From contig NZ_BMVP01000012.1 of assembly GCF_014650775.1 (NCBI RefSeq), positions 1 through 64,000 of the forward strand: a stretch of DNA of 64,000 bases. The letters are read 5' to 3'. Position numbers and translations under genes: made by a program. The DNA comes from Streptomyces cirratus. GTDB taxonomy: Bacteria > Actinomycetota > Actinomycetes > Streptomycetales > Streptomycetaceae. The notes under the pieces were generated by a model. That model saw only the letters and a program-made list of their open reading frames with translations. It searched no databases and was not told the DNA's origin. Shown piece by piece: positions 49,848 to 58,321 of this stretch; the first letter of the stretch is position 1, and each line of letters opens with the position of its first letter.

Positions 49848-51875
49848 TCAGGGCAGCGGGATCCCCGCCACGCGGAGGGCGTGGGACAGGTCCCGGTGTT
49901 TGCCCCCGGCGAGGGCGGCGGCCGCGCGGAGCAGGCGGGGGGCGAACCACTGCGGGTCCCGCCGGGCGAGGGCGGCGGCCTCCTCCGCGGTGCGGAGCCG
50001 GACGAAGGCGGCGAGCAGCGCGTCGGCCTCCCGGTCGCGGCCGGCCGCGCCGAGAAGGAGGGCGGCCTCGGCGATCTCGGCGGTGGGGCGGGCGGCGCCC
50101 TGGCGCAGCAGCGCGTCGGAGTCGGCGTCGCGCCCGGCCTCGCCGAGGGCGGCCGCGGCGGCGGCGAGCCGGTCGGGCGGGAGCGAGGCCGCCTCCCAGA
50201 GCAGGGTGGCCCAGTCGGCGCCGAGCCCGGCGCGGCCCAGCTCGGCGGCGAACTCCGGGAGCAGCCCGGCGGGCCACCCGGCGGCCTCGCACAGCAACGC
50301 GTGCGCCTCGCCTCCGCGGCCCTGCGCGCGCAGCCCGACCAAACGCGCCACGGTCTGCGGCACCTCCGGCGGTGCGGCGGCGTCCCCGTCCATGGGCGGC
50401 GGGACGGGAACGCCGGGCTCCGCCCCGGGCCCCCCGCCCCGGGGTGGAGCCGCCGGATCGACGCCCAGCCAGGGCGAAACGGCCGGACGCCCTACGGTGG
50501 CCCCCGCGGCGTCGTGCCGGGACGGGGCCACCGGACGGTCGGCGGGAGCCTCCGGCGCAACCGCTGGGGCGGCATCGGACCGAGACGGCCCTGCCGAGTC
50601 GATGCCGGGCCGAGGCGCGGTCGCCCCCGGCGGGAGTGGCGGGCGGGTGTCGGGCCCGGGCGGGGCCGCCGAAGCCTCCGGCGGGAGTGGCGGGCGGGTG
50701 TCGGGCCCGGGCGGGGCGGAGTCGCGGGTCGCCTTGGCAGGGGCGAGGTGGGCGAAGCGGGCGCCGCGGGGGGCGGCCTCCGGGGCCTGCGGGGTTTCGA
50801 CCGGCAGGGACGGCGGCCCTGCCTCGGCAGGCGCACCTGCGTACCGCGCGCCCCCGGTTCGGCGCCCGCCGCGCAGCCACCGCCCCTCGGCCCGCCCCAC
50901 CGGCCCCGCACCCCGCCGCCTCGGCACACCGCCGAGCGGCACCCCCGTGCCCGGCACCGGCGGATCCGGCTCCGAGGGCGCCCCGTCCGACTCCACAACC
51001 GGCCCGGCGGCCCGGGCCTCCGGAAGCGCCCAGGACGGCTCATCCTCCGGAGCGGCCCACGCACCCGGTGCCTCCGGACCAGCCCCCGGATCGTCGTAGC
51101 CTGCCCCCGGCAACGGCCCGGGCGGCTGCCCCAGCGGACCGGCCCCCGGGTCCGCACCCCGGGGCCCCGGAACCAGCGCCATCGGCTCCCGCACCGAGCC
51201 GGTTCCCGAAGCGTCGTACCGGGCCCCCGGAAGCGCCCAGGACGCCTCATCCTCCGGAGCGGCCCACGCACCCGGTGCCTCCGGACCGGCCCCCGGGTCC
51301 GCACCCCGGGGCCCCGGCACCCCCGGGAGCGGCGGTCCGGACGGCGGTGGCGCCGGCGGGTCCGTGTCCCGGGCCGTCGACAGCGTCCGCAGGCGGGTCG
51401 TCAGGTCCTTCTGGCGGGCTCGGGCGCGGGACGTGTCGTCCTGGAGCCAGGACAGCTCCCGTGTCAGTTCGGCCGCCTGCGCCGGGTCCGTGGCCCGGTC
51501 CCGTAACCGTGTCATCCTCGCCAGGGCCGCCTCTGCCGCCGACCGCTGCTCCGCCGCCCGGGCCAGCATGTCCCGCAGCTCGCGCGCACCCCCCGGCGCC
51601 CGGTCCCACGCCGCGGCGGCCGCGTCCCGCAGCCGTGCCGCGTACTCCGCCTCCCCCGCCACCGCCCCCGCATCCCGCAGCAGGGACGCCAGCACGTCCC
51701 AGGGGGGTATCGCGGCGCCGTCCAGGCAGGCCCGCATCCCCTCCGGGTCCCGCCGCAGGAACTCCCCGTACCATCCCGCCCCGGGATCCAGTCTCCGCGT
51801 CAACCCACGTAAGTATTCCGCGAGTTGCCCGATCAGCAGCGAGGTCGCCGTCTCCATCCCCGCATTGGACCCCAC
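49848..51875 (-). CDS. Large low-complexity protein with helical ends, unknown function
   Basis: A 675-residue protein. The first 170 residues are helical with a coiled coil (about 100-170). Residues about 170-480 are Pro/Gly/Ala-rich and contain internal repeats (PGPRGADPGAGPEAPGAWAA twice; PPGPDTRPPLPP twice). The last 190 residues are Ala/Leu helical repeats (AALGEAGRDADSDALLRQGA, AALLLGAAGRDREADALLAA). There is no signal peptide or enzyme motif. The repeats are expanded at DNA level. A scaffold role is possible, but I cannot assign one. Confidence 0.72.
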   Translation of the reverse strand: MGSNAGMETATSLLIGQLAEYLRGLTRRLDPGAGWYGEFLRRDPEGMRACLDGAAIPPWDVLASLLRDAGAVAGEAEYAARLRDAAAAAWDRAPGGARELRDMLARAAEQRSAAEAALARMTRLRDRATDPAQAAELTRELSWLQDDTSRARARQKDLTTRLRTLSTARDTDPPAPPPSGPPLPGVPGPRGADPGAGPEAPGAWAAPEDEASWALPGARYDASGTGSVREPMALVPGPRGADPGAGPLGQPPGPLPGAGYDDPGAGPEAPGAWAAPEDEPSWALPEARAAGPVVESDGAPSEPDPPVPGTGVPLGGVPRRRGAGPVGRAEGRWLRGGRRTGGARYAGAPAEAGPPSLPVETPQAPEAAPRGARFAHLAPAKATRDSAPPGPDTRPPLPPEASAAPPGPDTRPPLPPGATAPRPGIDSAGPSRSDAAPAVAPEAPADRPVAPSRHDAAGATVGRPAVSPWLGVDPAAPPRGGGPGAEPGVPVPPPMDGDAAAPPEVPQTVARLVGLRAQGRGGEAHALLCEAAGWPAGLLPEFAAELGRAGLGADWATLLWEAASLPPDRLAAAAAALGEAGRDADSDALLRQGAARPTAEIAEAALLLGAAGRDREADALLAAFVRLRTAEEAAALARRDPQWFAPRLLRAAAALAGGKHRDLSHALRVAGIPLP
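51021..51297. repeat. Direct repeat of about 70 bp with 207-bp period inside the low-complexity gene
   Basis: Sequence 51021-51090 recurs at 51228-51297 with few changes, 69 codons apart, and a further unit at 51141-51170 recurs at 51288-51317. All spacings are multiples of 3, so the frame is kept. Confidence 0.75.
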
Positions 51876-51902
51876 CCGTGTTACGGGCGGGCTACGGGAA
51901 TC

Positions 51903-52283
51903 TCAAAGCTTGACGGCGATCCCGGTGTGCGGCCGCTTGCCCCGCCGCGCCAACGCGGCCGGCAGGTCCACCACCCAGAACTGCCACGTGTACTTGCGCG
52001 ACATCAGCTGCCGCACCCGCCGCAGCCCCGTCTCGTCCAGCAGCCGCGCCTGCCCCTCGACCGCGACCGCACCCTCCGGCACCCGCCCGCGCACATCGCA
52101 GGCGGACACGGTGACCTTGCCGTTGTTGCGGATCCGCTTGACCTTCCACGAATCGCTGCGGGTCCACACGTACAGCTCGCCCCCGTCGGCCACCGCCCAG
52201 ACGGGAGTGGCGACGGGGGTGCCGTCCTTGCGGAAGGTGGTCAGGCTGACGTACTTGCCCCGGCCGAGCTCCTCGAGAGTCAT
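51903..52283 (-). CDS. PPOX-family F420/flavin-dependent oxidoreductase
   Basis: A 126-residue split-barrel protein. YVSLTTFRKDGTPVATPVWA, ELYVWTRSDSWKVKRIRNNG and KVTVSACDVRGRVPEGAVAV match the pyridoxamine-oxidase-like class typical of F420-dependent reductases in actinobacteria. The substrate is unknown. It reads away from the adjacent IS5-family remnant. Ribosome-site support before the ATG is weak (GGGGG). Confidence 0.87.
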   Translation of the reverse strand: MTLEELGRGKYVSLTTFRKDGTPVATPVWAVADGGELYVWTRSDSWKVKRIRNNGKVTVSACDVRGRVPEGAVAVEGQARLLDETGLRRVRQLMSRKYTWQFWVVDLPAALARRGKRPHTGIAVKL

Positions 52284-52335
52284 CCCCCGACACTACGCCC
52301 GCGTCCTCTGTGGAGCTGGGTCGTTGGGCTCGGTT

Positions 52336-52978
52336 ATGGGGCGGGGTATGTGGAGTTGGATTGTTCCGGATGGGTTGTGGGAGATCGCGGAGCCGCTGAT
52401 CCCGCCGTCGAGGGTGCGGCCGCAGGGTGGCGGGACGCAGGACACGCCTGAGGAGACGCTCGCGGCGATCATCTATGTGCTGGCCAGCGGTTGTGCCTGG
52501 CGGGCGTTGCCGCCGTGCTTCGGGATATCGAAGTCGACCGCGCATCGCCGGTTCCTGATCTTGTCGCGGGCGGGTGTGTGGGGCCGGCTACACGAAGAGA
52601 TCCTGCACCGCCTGGACGACGCCGGTCTGCTCGACCTCTCCCGAGCGGCAGGTCCGAGCCCTGCACGCCGACAAGGCCTCGGACATCCCCCACCTGCGGA
52701 AATGGCTATGGGGCAAGCACATCGGTGTCCGTATCGCCCGCAAGGGAGTCGAGTCCAGCGAACGGTCAGGGCGCCGACGATGGGTTATTGAGCGGACCAT
52801 GTCCTGGCTGACCGGTTACCGCAGACTGAACCACCGCTACGAACGGCACCGAGCGGCCATCAGTGAGCGCTATGCGCCGCCCGGTCGGGCACAGAACAGG
52901 CATGCCGCCTCGTTGACGCGCATCCTGGATGTATGTCCATGCGCGACCAGAGGCTCTGCCCATAAGCCAGTCCTCTGA
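52336..52978 (+). pseudogene. IS5-family transposase remnant, internally deleted
   Basis: The 5' part reads MWSWIVPDGLWEIAEPLIPP to HRLDDAGLLDLSRA; then the frame changes and continues as LHADKASDIPHLRKWLWGKH and RRRWVIERTMSWLTGYRRLN. The central region with the first catalytic Asp is missing (junction near 52650), and the end diverges after HRYERHR. It cannot encode an active transposase. Confidence 0.85.
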
Positions 52979-53009
52979 CAGCAACGCAGGGCGCAGAAGG
53001 GAGTCGGCC

Positions 53010-54125
53010 GTGGCAGGGATACCCTCGGATGCCTGGAAGATGGAACTCGACCGCTCACGTGACCCCAAGCGCGAACCCGGGCCGATCAACCTGCAGCGGT
53101 ACGCCTTCGTCCCCACCTACGCCGGCATCGCCACGTTCTTCGGGGTGCCGCTGTGCCTCAACCAGGACGACCTGCGCGCCGGCGACGTCGACGTGGCGGT
53201 CCTCGGGGCGCCGGTGGACATGGGCCTGGGGCACCGGGGGACGGCCTACGGGCCACGTGCGCTTCGGGGCGACGAACGGATCCTGCCCAACGTTCCGCAA
53301 GGGCTGGTCAACCCCAGCACCCGCATCCGGCCGTTCGACGAGTTGACGGTGGTCGACTATGGAGACGCCGCGGTCGACCCATTCAGCATTGACAACTCCA
53401 TGGAGCCGATCCGCGCACTGGTCCGTGAGGTCGCCGAGACCGGCGCGATTCCGGTCGTGCTTGGTGGGGACCACTCGATCCTGTGGCCGGATGCCGCGGC
53501 CCTGGCGGATGTGTACGGGCCCGGCAAGGTCGGAGTGGTCCACTTTGACGCACATCCGGACTGCCACAACGACATGTTCGGCCACCTGGTCACGCACGCC
53601 ACACCGATTCGTCGGTTGATCGAGGATGAGCACGTCCCCGGGCGGAACTTCCTCCAGATCGGCCTGCGTAGCGCGATGGCACCCGATGACGAGCTGTTCG
53701 GCTGGATGCGCGAGCACGGGATGCGCACACACTTCATGGCCGAGATCGACCGACGCGGATTCGACGTCGTTCTCCAACAGGCCATCGACGAGGCGCTGGA
53801 CGGGCCGGAGTACCTGTACGTATCGCTCGACATCGATGTGCTGGACCCGGCCTTCGCACCCGGTACCGGAGCCCCGGAGCCGCCAGGTCTGACCAACCGG
53901 GAGCTTCTACCCGCCTTGCGTCGGATCTGCCACGAGACGCCCGTGGTGGGAGTGGAGGTCGTCGAGGTCGTCCCGGACCTGGATCCCGGTTACACCACCA
54001 CGATGAACGCCCGTCGGGCCATCTTCGAGGCGCTGACCGGTATTGCCATGCGCCGCAAGGGTCTGCCCGGAGCCGCCTATGTGGACCCGGCCGTCTTTGG
54101 ACCGCCGCCTGTCCAACACGCGTAG
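53010..54125 (+). CDS. speB: Agmatinase/ureohydrolase-family enzyme
   Basis: A 371-residue Mn-dependent ureohydrolase. Metal motifs are PVVLGGDHSILWP, VVHFDAHPDCHND and YVSLDIDVLDPAFAPGTGAP. Agmatinase, guanidinobutyrase and related amidinohydrolases share these. The N-terminus is about 50 residues longer than E. coli agmatinase, closer to the longer actinobacterial group, so the substrate may differ from agmatine. GTG 53010 has AGAAGGGAG upstream. The gene sits between two IS5-family remnants with no metabolic partner, and its codon bias is somewhat less GC-extreme than its neighbours, hinting at transfer. Confidence 0.87.
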   Translation: MAGIPSDAWKMELDRSRDPKREPGPINLQRYAFVPTYAGIATFFGVPLCLNQDDLRAGDVDVAVLGAPVDMGLGHRGTAYGPRALRGDERILPNVPQGLVNPSTRIRPFDELTVVDYGDAAVDPFSIDNSMEPIRALVREVAETGAIPVVLGGDHSILWPDAAALADVYGPGKVGVVHFDAHPDCHNDMFGHLVTHATPIRRLIEDEHVPGRNFLQIGLRSAMAPDDELFGWMREHGMRTHFMAEIDRRGFDVVLQQAIDEALDGPEYLYVSLDIDVLDPAFAPGTGAPEPPGLTNRELLPALRRICHETPVVGVEVVEVVPDLDPGYTTTMNARRAIFEALTGIAMRRKGLPGAAYVDPAVFGPPPVQHA

Positions 54126-54600
54126 CACCACCTGCGAAAGCGGCACACCGATCGGGTCCGCCTCGCCGGTCCTGACCTCATTCGATACCGAAGCAGGTCT
54201 TGATCCCGCCGAGCACGAGCTGGATCCCGATCGTGACGACGGAGAGGCCGCCGAACCGCGTCAGGATGGCGGTGCAGGTCGGGGAGCTGGAAGGGGTGGC
54301 CGCCGGGAACGAACTGGATGGCGGTGACGAACGGCGGCACGGCGGGGCTCCTGGTCGGCGCTGGCGGGTGGCGGGTGGTCTCGGCCGGAACGTCGGCCTT
54401 CGGGTCCTCGATGACGATCGTGGGGTCGGTATGGCCCGTCGCGGTCACCGCCGGCGGGCCGGGGCCGGTCAGTAACTCCGCTGTCACGCACGGGGCCCTA
54501 GCCGGGCGTGCCGAGGGAGGCGTCCGGGGAGCAGTAGGGGCAAGGGTCGACGCCGTCGGCCAGCATGCGGCGGCCCTGGTCGCGATGAGAGGTCGTTTTA
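54126..54600. other. Gap with two small gene remnants between agmatinase and IS5 relic
   Basis: 475 bp without an intact gene. The minus strand carries what looks like the C-terminus of a MarC-type membrane protein (54178-54273) and, near 54498-54585, a short tail MLADGVDPCPYCSPDASLGT with a CxxC pair followed by a stop. Confidence 0.5.
54178..54273 (-). pseudogene. Possible 3' stump of a MarC-family membrane protein gene
   Basis: Minus-strand translation gives TAILTRFGGLSVVTIGIQLV, then LGGIKTCFGIE and a stop. This resembles the final helix of MarC-type transporters. Nothing further upstream aligns with the family, so the gene was probably cut when the IS5-family element arrived. Confidence 0.45.
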
Positions 54601-55267
54601 TTTGGTGAGGCGGCGGTGGCAGATGAGGGCGGCGGCTATGCCGACGAAGGCGAGGAAGTGTTCGGCCTTGCGCTCGTAGCGGCGGTGGAGTCGCCGGCAG
54701 CCGGCGAGCCAGGACACGGTCCGCTCGACGACCCATCGGTGGCGGCCAAGCCGCTGCGAGGACTCGAGCCCCTTGCGGGCGATGCGGTGGCGGATGCCGC
54801 GTCTGCGAAGCCATCGCCGCAGGTGGCCGTAGTCGTAGCCCTTGTCTGCGTGGAGCTTGCCAGGTCGCCGTCGACGCGGGGAGTCCCCCTTTTGCCGCCC
54901 GCAGGCTGACCGAGTCGATCGCACACCGGGACCAGTCCAACTCGCCGCGGGCACCGAGTTCGTCAAGGATGACGCGGTGGAGCCGGGCCCGGACACGGGC
55001 CCGGCTCCATTGGGCGAAGCGCCGGTAGACCGTCTGCCAGCTCGGCCCGAACACCGGCGGCAGCTGCCGCCACGTGCAGCCCGAGGTCGCCACGAAGACG
55101 ATCGCGGCCAATGCCTCACGGTCACCCACCCGACGCCGGCCGCCCCCCCCCTGCGGACGTATCACCTCCGTCGGAGGCACCACCCGCCGGAACAACACCC
55201 ACAACTCGTCCGGCACAAGCCGCTCAACCAGATCCGCCATGCACGGTTCAACGGACGATTGAGCCAT
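54601..55267 (-). pseudogene. Second IS5-family transposase remnant, internally deleted
   Basis: The 5' part reads LVERLVPDELWVLFRRVVPP to DWSRCAIDSVSLRAAKGG; then the frame shifts and continues as GKLHADKGYDYGHLRRWLRR, RHRWVVERTVSWLAGCRRLH and AALICHRRLTK. The 80 or so residues usually found between KGG and LHADKGYD are missing. The ends (54591-54605 and about 55262-55285) share only weak inverted similarity. It belongs to a different subgroup from the remnant at 52336. Confidence 0.85.
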
Positions 55268-55310
55268 AAGAATCGACGTCTAAGCCCTGCCGCGACGCCC
55301 CGGGCCCGGG

Positions 55311-55562
55311 TCAGACGGGACTGAGGGCACAGCGGCGCAGGACCTCGTCCAGGGACAGGCCGAGCGCCTCGGCGAGGGCGGCGACCGTGAAGAAGGCGGG
55401 GGTGGGGGCGCGGCCGGTCTCGATCTTGCGCAGCGTCTCGGCGGAAAGACCGGCGCAGGCGGCGACCTCGACCATGCTGCGCGTGCCGCGCACCTCGCGC
55501 AGCAGCGCGCCCAGCCGTTCACCGCGCTCGCGTTCTTCGGGGGTGAGAGGGGTACGGACCAT
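55311..55562 (-). CDS. XRE-family regulator divergent from map
   Basis: An 83-residue single HTH domain. LGALLREVRGTRSMVEVAAC then AGLSAETLRKIETG forms the XRE HTH, and VAALAEALGLSLDEVLRRC the capping helices. No ligand domain is present, so it is a minimal repressor. It is divergent from the methionine aminopeptidase gene, and the 64-bp intergenic region contains a 38-bp inverted repeat that covers both presumed -10 elements; autoregulation and control of map are likely. GGTGGAGGG precedes the ATG. Confidence 0.88.
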   Translation of the reverse strand: MVRTPLTPEERERGERLGALLREVRGTRSMVEVAACAGLSAETLRKIETGRAPTPAFFTVAALAEALGLSLDEVLRRCALSPV

Positions 55563-55585
55563 CCCTCCACCTTACCCCGGCCCGC

Positions 55586-55623
55586 AATAACTATCCCGGT
55601 AAACTTATACCGGTATAGTTATT
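55586..55623. promoter_or_regulatory. 38-bp AT-rich operator between XRE regulator and map
   Basis: Arms 55586-55601 and 55608-55623 are inverted copies of 16 bp with one mismatch. The right side contains the perfect palindrome TATACCGGTATA (55606-55617). TATAGT (55615-55620), just before the map GTG at 55627, and GATAGT on the other strand are possible -10 elements inside the arms. The AT content stands out against the flanks. Confidence 0.75.
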
Positions 55624-55626
55624 GGC

Positions 55627-56394
55627 GTGATTGAACTCAAGACGGACCAGGCCATCGACGACATGCGCACGACCGGGCGGGTGGTCGCACGCGCCCTCAC
55701 GAAGGTGCGGGAGGCCGCCCGCGTCGGTGTCTCCCTGCTCGAACTCGACCGGGTGGCCCGCGAGGTGCTGCGGGACGCCGGCGCGACCTCCCCCTTCCTC
55801 GGCTACCGGCCCCGGTTCGCGCCGGTGCCCTTCCCCGCCGTCATCTGCGCCTCCGTCAACGACGCGATCGTGCACGGCGTCCCCGACGGCTACCGGCTGC
55901 GCGACGGCGACCTGGTCAGCATCGACTGCGGGGCGCAGCTGAACGGCTGGGCCGGGGACTCGGCCGTCAGCTTCACCGTCGGCCGGGCCCGCCCGGCCGA
56001 CCTGCGGCTGATCGAGGCCGCCGAGGCCGCGCTGGCGGCCGGCATCGCCGCCGCGGTGCCGGGCAACAGGATCGGCGACATCGCCCACGCCATCGGTACG
56101 GTCTGCCGCGCCGCGGGTTTCGGCATCCCGGACGGGTTCGGCGGTCACGGCATCGGCCGCAGCATGCACGAGGATCCGGGCGTGCCCAACGAGGGCCCGG
56201 CGGGGCGCGGCATGAAGCTGCGCCCCGGCCTGGTCCTGGCGATCGAGCCGATGGTCATCGCGGGCGGCACGGACGACTACCGGTGCGACGGGGACGGCTG
56301 GACCCTTCGAACCGTCGACGGCAGCCGCGCCGCGCACGCGGAGCACACGGTGGCGATCACCGCCGAGGGTCCGAGGATCCTCACCTTGCCGTGA
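55627..56394 (+). CDS. map: Methionine aminopeptidase (type I), probable paralogue
   Basis: A 255-residue metallopeptidase. Metal ligands lie in LVSIDCGAQL, GWAGDSAVSFTV, GGHGIGRSMHEDPGVPN, VLAIEPMVI and AEHTVAI, all intact, so it should remove N-terminal Met. No Shine-Dalgarno sequence precedes GTG 55627, and a TATAGT box ends 6 bp upstream, so translation is probably leaderless. The essential map gene of actinobacteria is usually near secY/adk; this copy has its own XRE repressor, which suggests a conditional or resistance role. Confidence 0.9.
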   Translation: MIELKTDQAIDDMRTTGRVVARALTKVREAARVGVSLLELDRVAREVLRDAGATSPFLGYRPRFAPVPFPAVICASVNDAIVHGVPDGYRLRDGDLVSIDCGAQLNGWAGDSAVSFTVGRARPADLRLIEAAEAALAAGIAAAVPGNRIGDIAHAIGTVCRAAGFGIPDGFGGHGIGRSMHEDPGVPNEGPAGRGMKLRPGLVLAIEPMVIAGGTDDYRCDGDGWTLRTVDGSRAAHAEHTVAITAEGPRILTLP

Positions 56395-56402
56395 GGCGGG
56401 GC

Positions 56403-58208
56403 CTACGGCTTCCCGTGCGGGTGCACGACCATCGCCGATCCGCCACCACGGCGGCTGGTCTCGGCCGCCGCCAGCCAGCGGCCGTCCGCGAGCCGCTGTA
56501 CGCCGGTGGCGGCGCCGATCTCCGGGTTCTGCTTGAAGACGTGTCCCAGTGCCTCCAACTGGGCGCGGACCGGGCTGTTCCACAGGCCCGGCTCCAGCTC
56601 GGTGGCGCTCTGGTTGCGCTGGCTGGCTCGCGGCGCGGCGATCGCGTCGACCAGCGGCATGCCCCGGTCCAGGTGCCCGAGCAGGGTCTGGAGCACGGTG
56701 GTGATGATGGTGGCGCCACCCGGGGAGCCGACGGCGAGCACCGGGCGCCCGTTCTGCAGCACGATGGTCGGCGACATGGACGAACGCGGCCGCTTTCCGG
56801 GGCCGGGCAGGTTCGGGTCCGGTACGCCGGGCGCGGCGGGGGCGAAGGAGAAGTCGGTCAGCTCGTTGTTGAGCAGGAAGCCGCGGCCCGGCACGGTGAT
56901 GGCGCTGCCGCCGGTGGACTCGATGGTCAGGGTGTAGGAGACCACGTTGCCCCAGCGGTCGGCGACCGTCAGGTGGGTGGTGTTCTCCCCTTCGTAGGTG
57001 GTGGGCGCCGCCGGGCCGGTGGTGGCGCACGGCGCCGGCTTCCGCGGGTCGCCGGGGGCGAGCGGGCTGGTCAGCGCCCGGTCCGGCGTGATCAGGCAGG
57101 CGCGGGTGTCGGCGTAGCGCTGGGAGAGCAGCTCGCGGGTGGGGACCTGCTCGGCGGCCGGGTCGCCGACCCAGCGGCCCCGGTCGGCGAAGGAGATCCG
57201 GGACGCCTCGATGTAGCGGTGCAGGTACTGGGCCTCGGAGAGCGCGCCGAGGTCGGTGCCCTCGAGAATGTTCAGCGCCTCGCCGACGGTGGTGCCGCCG
57301 GAGGAGGAGGGGGCCATGCTGTAGACGTCCAGGCCCCGGTATCCCACCTGAGTGGGAGCCTGCCGTTTGGTCTCGTAGGCCCGAAGGTCCGCGGTGGTCA
57401 GGTCGCCGGGACGGACGTTGCGGGTGGCGGCCGGATTCACGGGGGGCTTGCGTACGGCGCGGACGATGTCCTCGGCGAGCGGACCCCGGTAGAGGGCGCC
57501 GGTGCCCTTGCGGCCGAGTTCGGCGTACGTGGCCGCCAGGTCCGGGTTCTTGAAGGTGGAGCCGACCACCGGCAGCGCCCCGCCCGGCAGGAAGAGCTTC
57601 GCGGTGTCCGGGAAGTCCTTGAAGCGGTCCTGGTTGAGTTCGGTCTGCGCCCGGAAGGTGGCGTCGACGGTGAAGCCGTCCCGGGCCAGTTTCTCGGCGG
57701 GCTTCAACAGCTGGCCGAGCGGCCGGCTGCCCCAGGCGTCGAGCGCGCTCTTCCAGGTCGCCGGGGTGCCGGGGACCCCGACGCCGCGGCCGCTGGTCTG
57801 GCCCTCGGCGAAGGGGATGGGGACGCCGTTCTCCTGGAACAGGGTGCTGGTCGCGCTCGCCGGGGCGCTCTCTCGCCCGTCGATGGTCTGCACCCGGCGG
57901 GAGGCGGCGTCGTAGTAGACGAAGTAGCCGCCCCCGCCGACCCCGGCGGAGTACGGCTCGGTGACCCCGAGGGCGGCGGCCGTGGCGACCGCCGCGTCCA
58001 CGGCGTTGCCGCCCGACCGGAGCACCGCGATGCCGGCCGCCGAGGCGTCGGCGTCGACGCTGGCGACGGCCCCGCCGTAGCCGACGGCGACCGGGACCTT
58101 CGCCGGGGCGGCGGGGGGCGCCGCGGAGGGCGGGGCAGCGGCTCCGGTGGACAACAGCGCCCCGGCGAGGGCGACGAGCGCGAACTGACGTGCGGCGGGA
58201 CGACGCAT
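56403..58208 (-). CDS. ggt: Gamma-glutamyltransferase
   Basis: A 601-residue exported Ntn-hydrolase proenzyme. The signal peptide is RRPAARQFALVALAGALLSTGAAAPPSAA. The autocleavage and nucleophile motif is GENTTHLTV with Thr410 as new N-terminus; the C-terminal subunit has RSSMSPTIVL and VGSPGGATIITTVLQ. It transfers or hydrolyses gamma-glutamyl groups outside the membrane. ATG 58208 has GGAGG 6 nt upstream and gives the best signal peptide. It converges on map with an 8-bp gap. Confidence 0.93.
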   Translation of the reverse strand: MRRPAARQFALVALAGALLSTGAAAPPSAAPPAAPAKVPVAVGYGGAVASVDADASAAGIAVLRSGGNAVDAAVATAAALGVTEPYSAGVGGGGYFVYYDAASRRVQTIDGRESAPASATSTLFQENGVPIPFAEGQTSGRGVGVPGTPATWKSALDAWGSRPLGQLLKPAEKLARDGFTVDATFRAQTELNQDRFKDFPDTAKLFLPGGALPVVGSTFKNPDLAATYAELGRKGTGALYRGPLAEDIVRAVRKPPVNPAATRNVRPGDLTTADLRAYETKRQAPTQVGYRGLDVYSMAPSSSGGTTVGEALNILEGTDLGALSEAQYLHRYIEASRISFADRGRWVGDPAAEQVPTRELLSQRYADTRACLITPDRALTSPLAPGDPRKPAPCATTGPAAPTTYEGENTTHLTVADRWGNVVSYTLTIESTGGSAITVPGRGFLLNNELTDFSFAPAAPGVPDPNLPGPGKRPRSSMSPTIVLQNGRPVLAVGSPGGATIITTVLQTLLGHLDRGMPLVDAIAAPRASQRNQSATELEPGLWNSPVRAQLEALGHVFKQNPEIGAATGVQRLADGRWLAAAETSRRGGGSAMVVHPHGKP

Positions 58209-58321
58209 CCGTACCTCCAGTCGACAGCCCGTCAGATCCCCTGTGACGGGCCCGGTCCGGCACTGTAGCTTCACCGCACCCCCCGCGTCAGGACCGCCCT
58301 GGGCGGGTTAACATCCGCGCC

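Noticed and set aside
55591..58263. A minus-strand frame of 890 codons spanning ggt and map
   Set aside because: It is an alternative-frame shadow; the ggt and map frames contain full catalytic motifs, and this one has only Arg/Gly-rich text.
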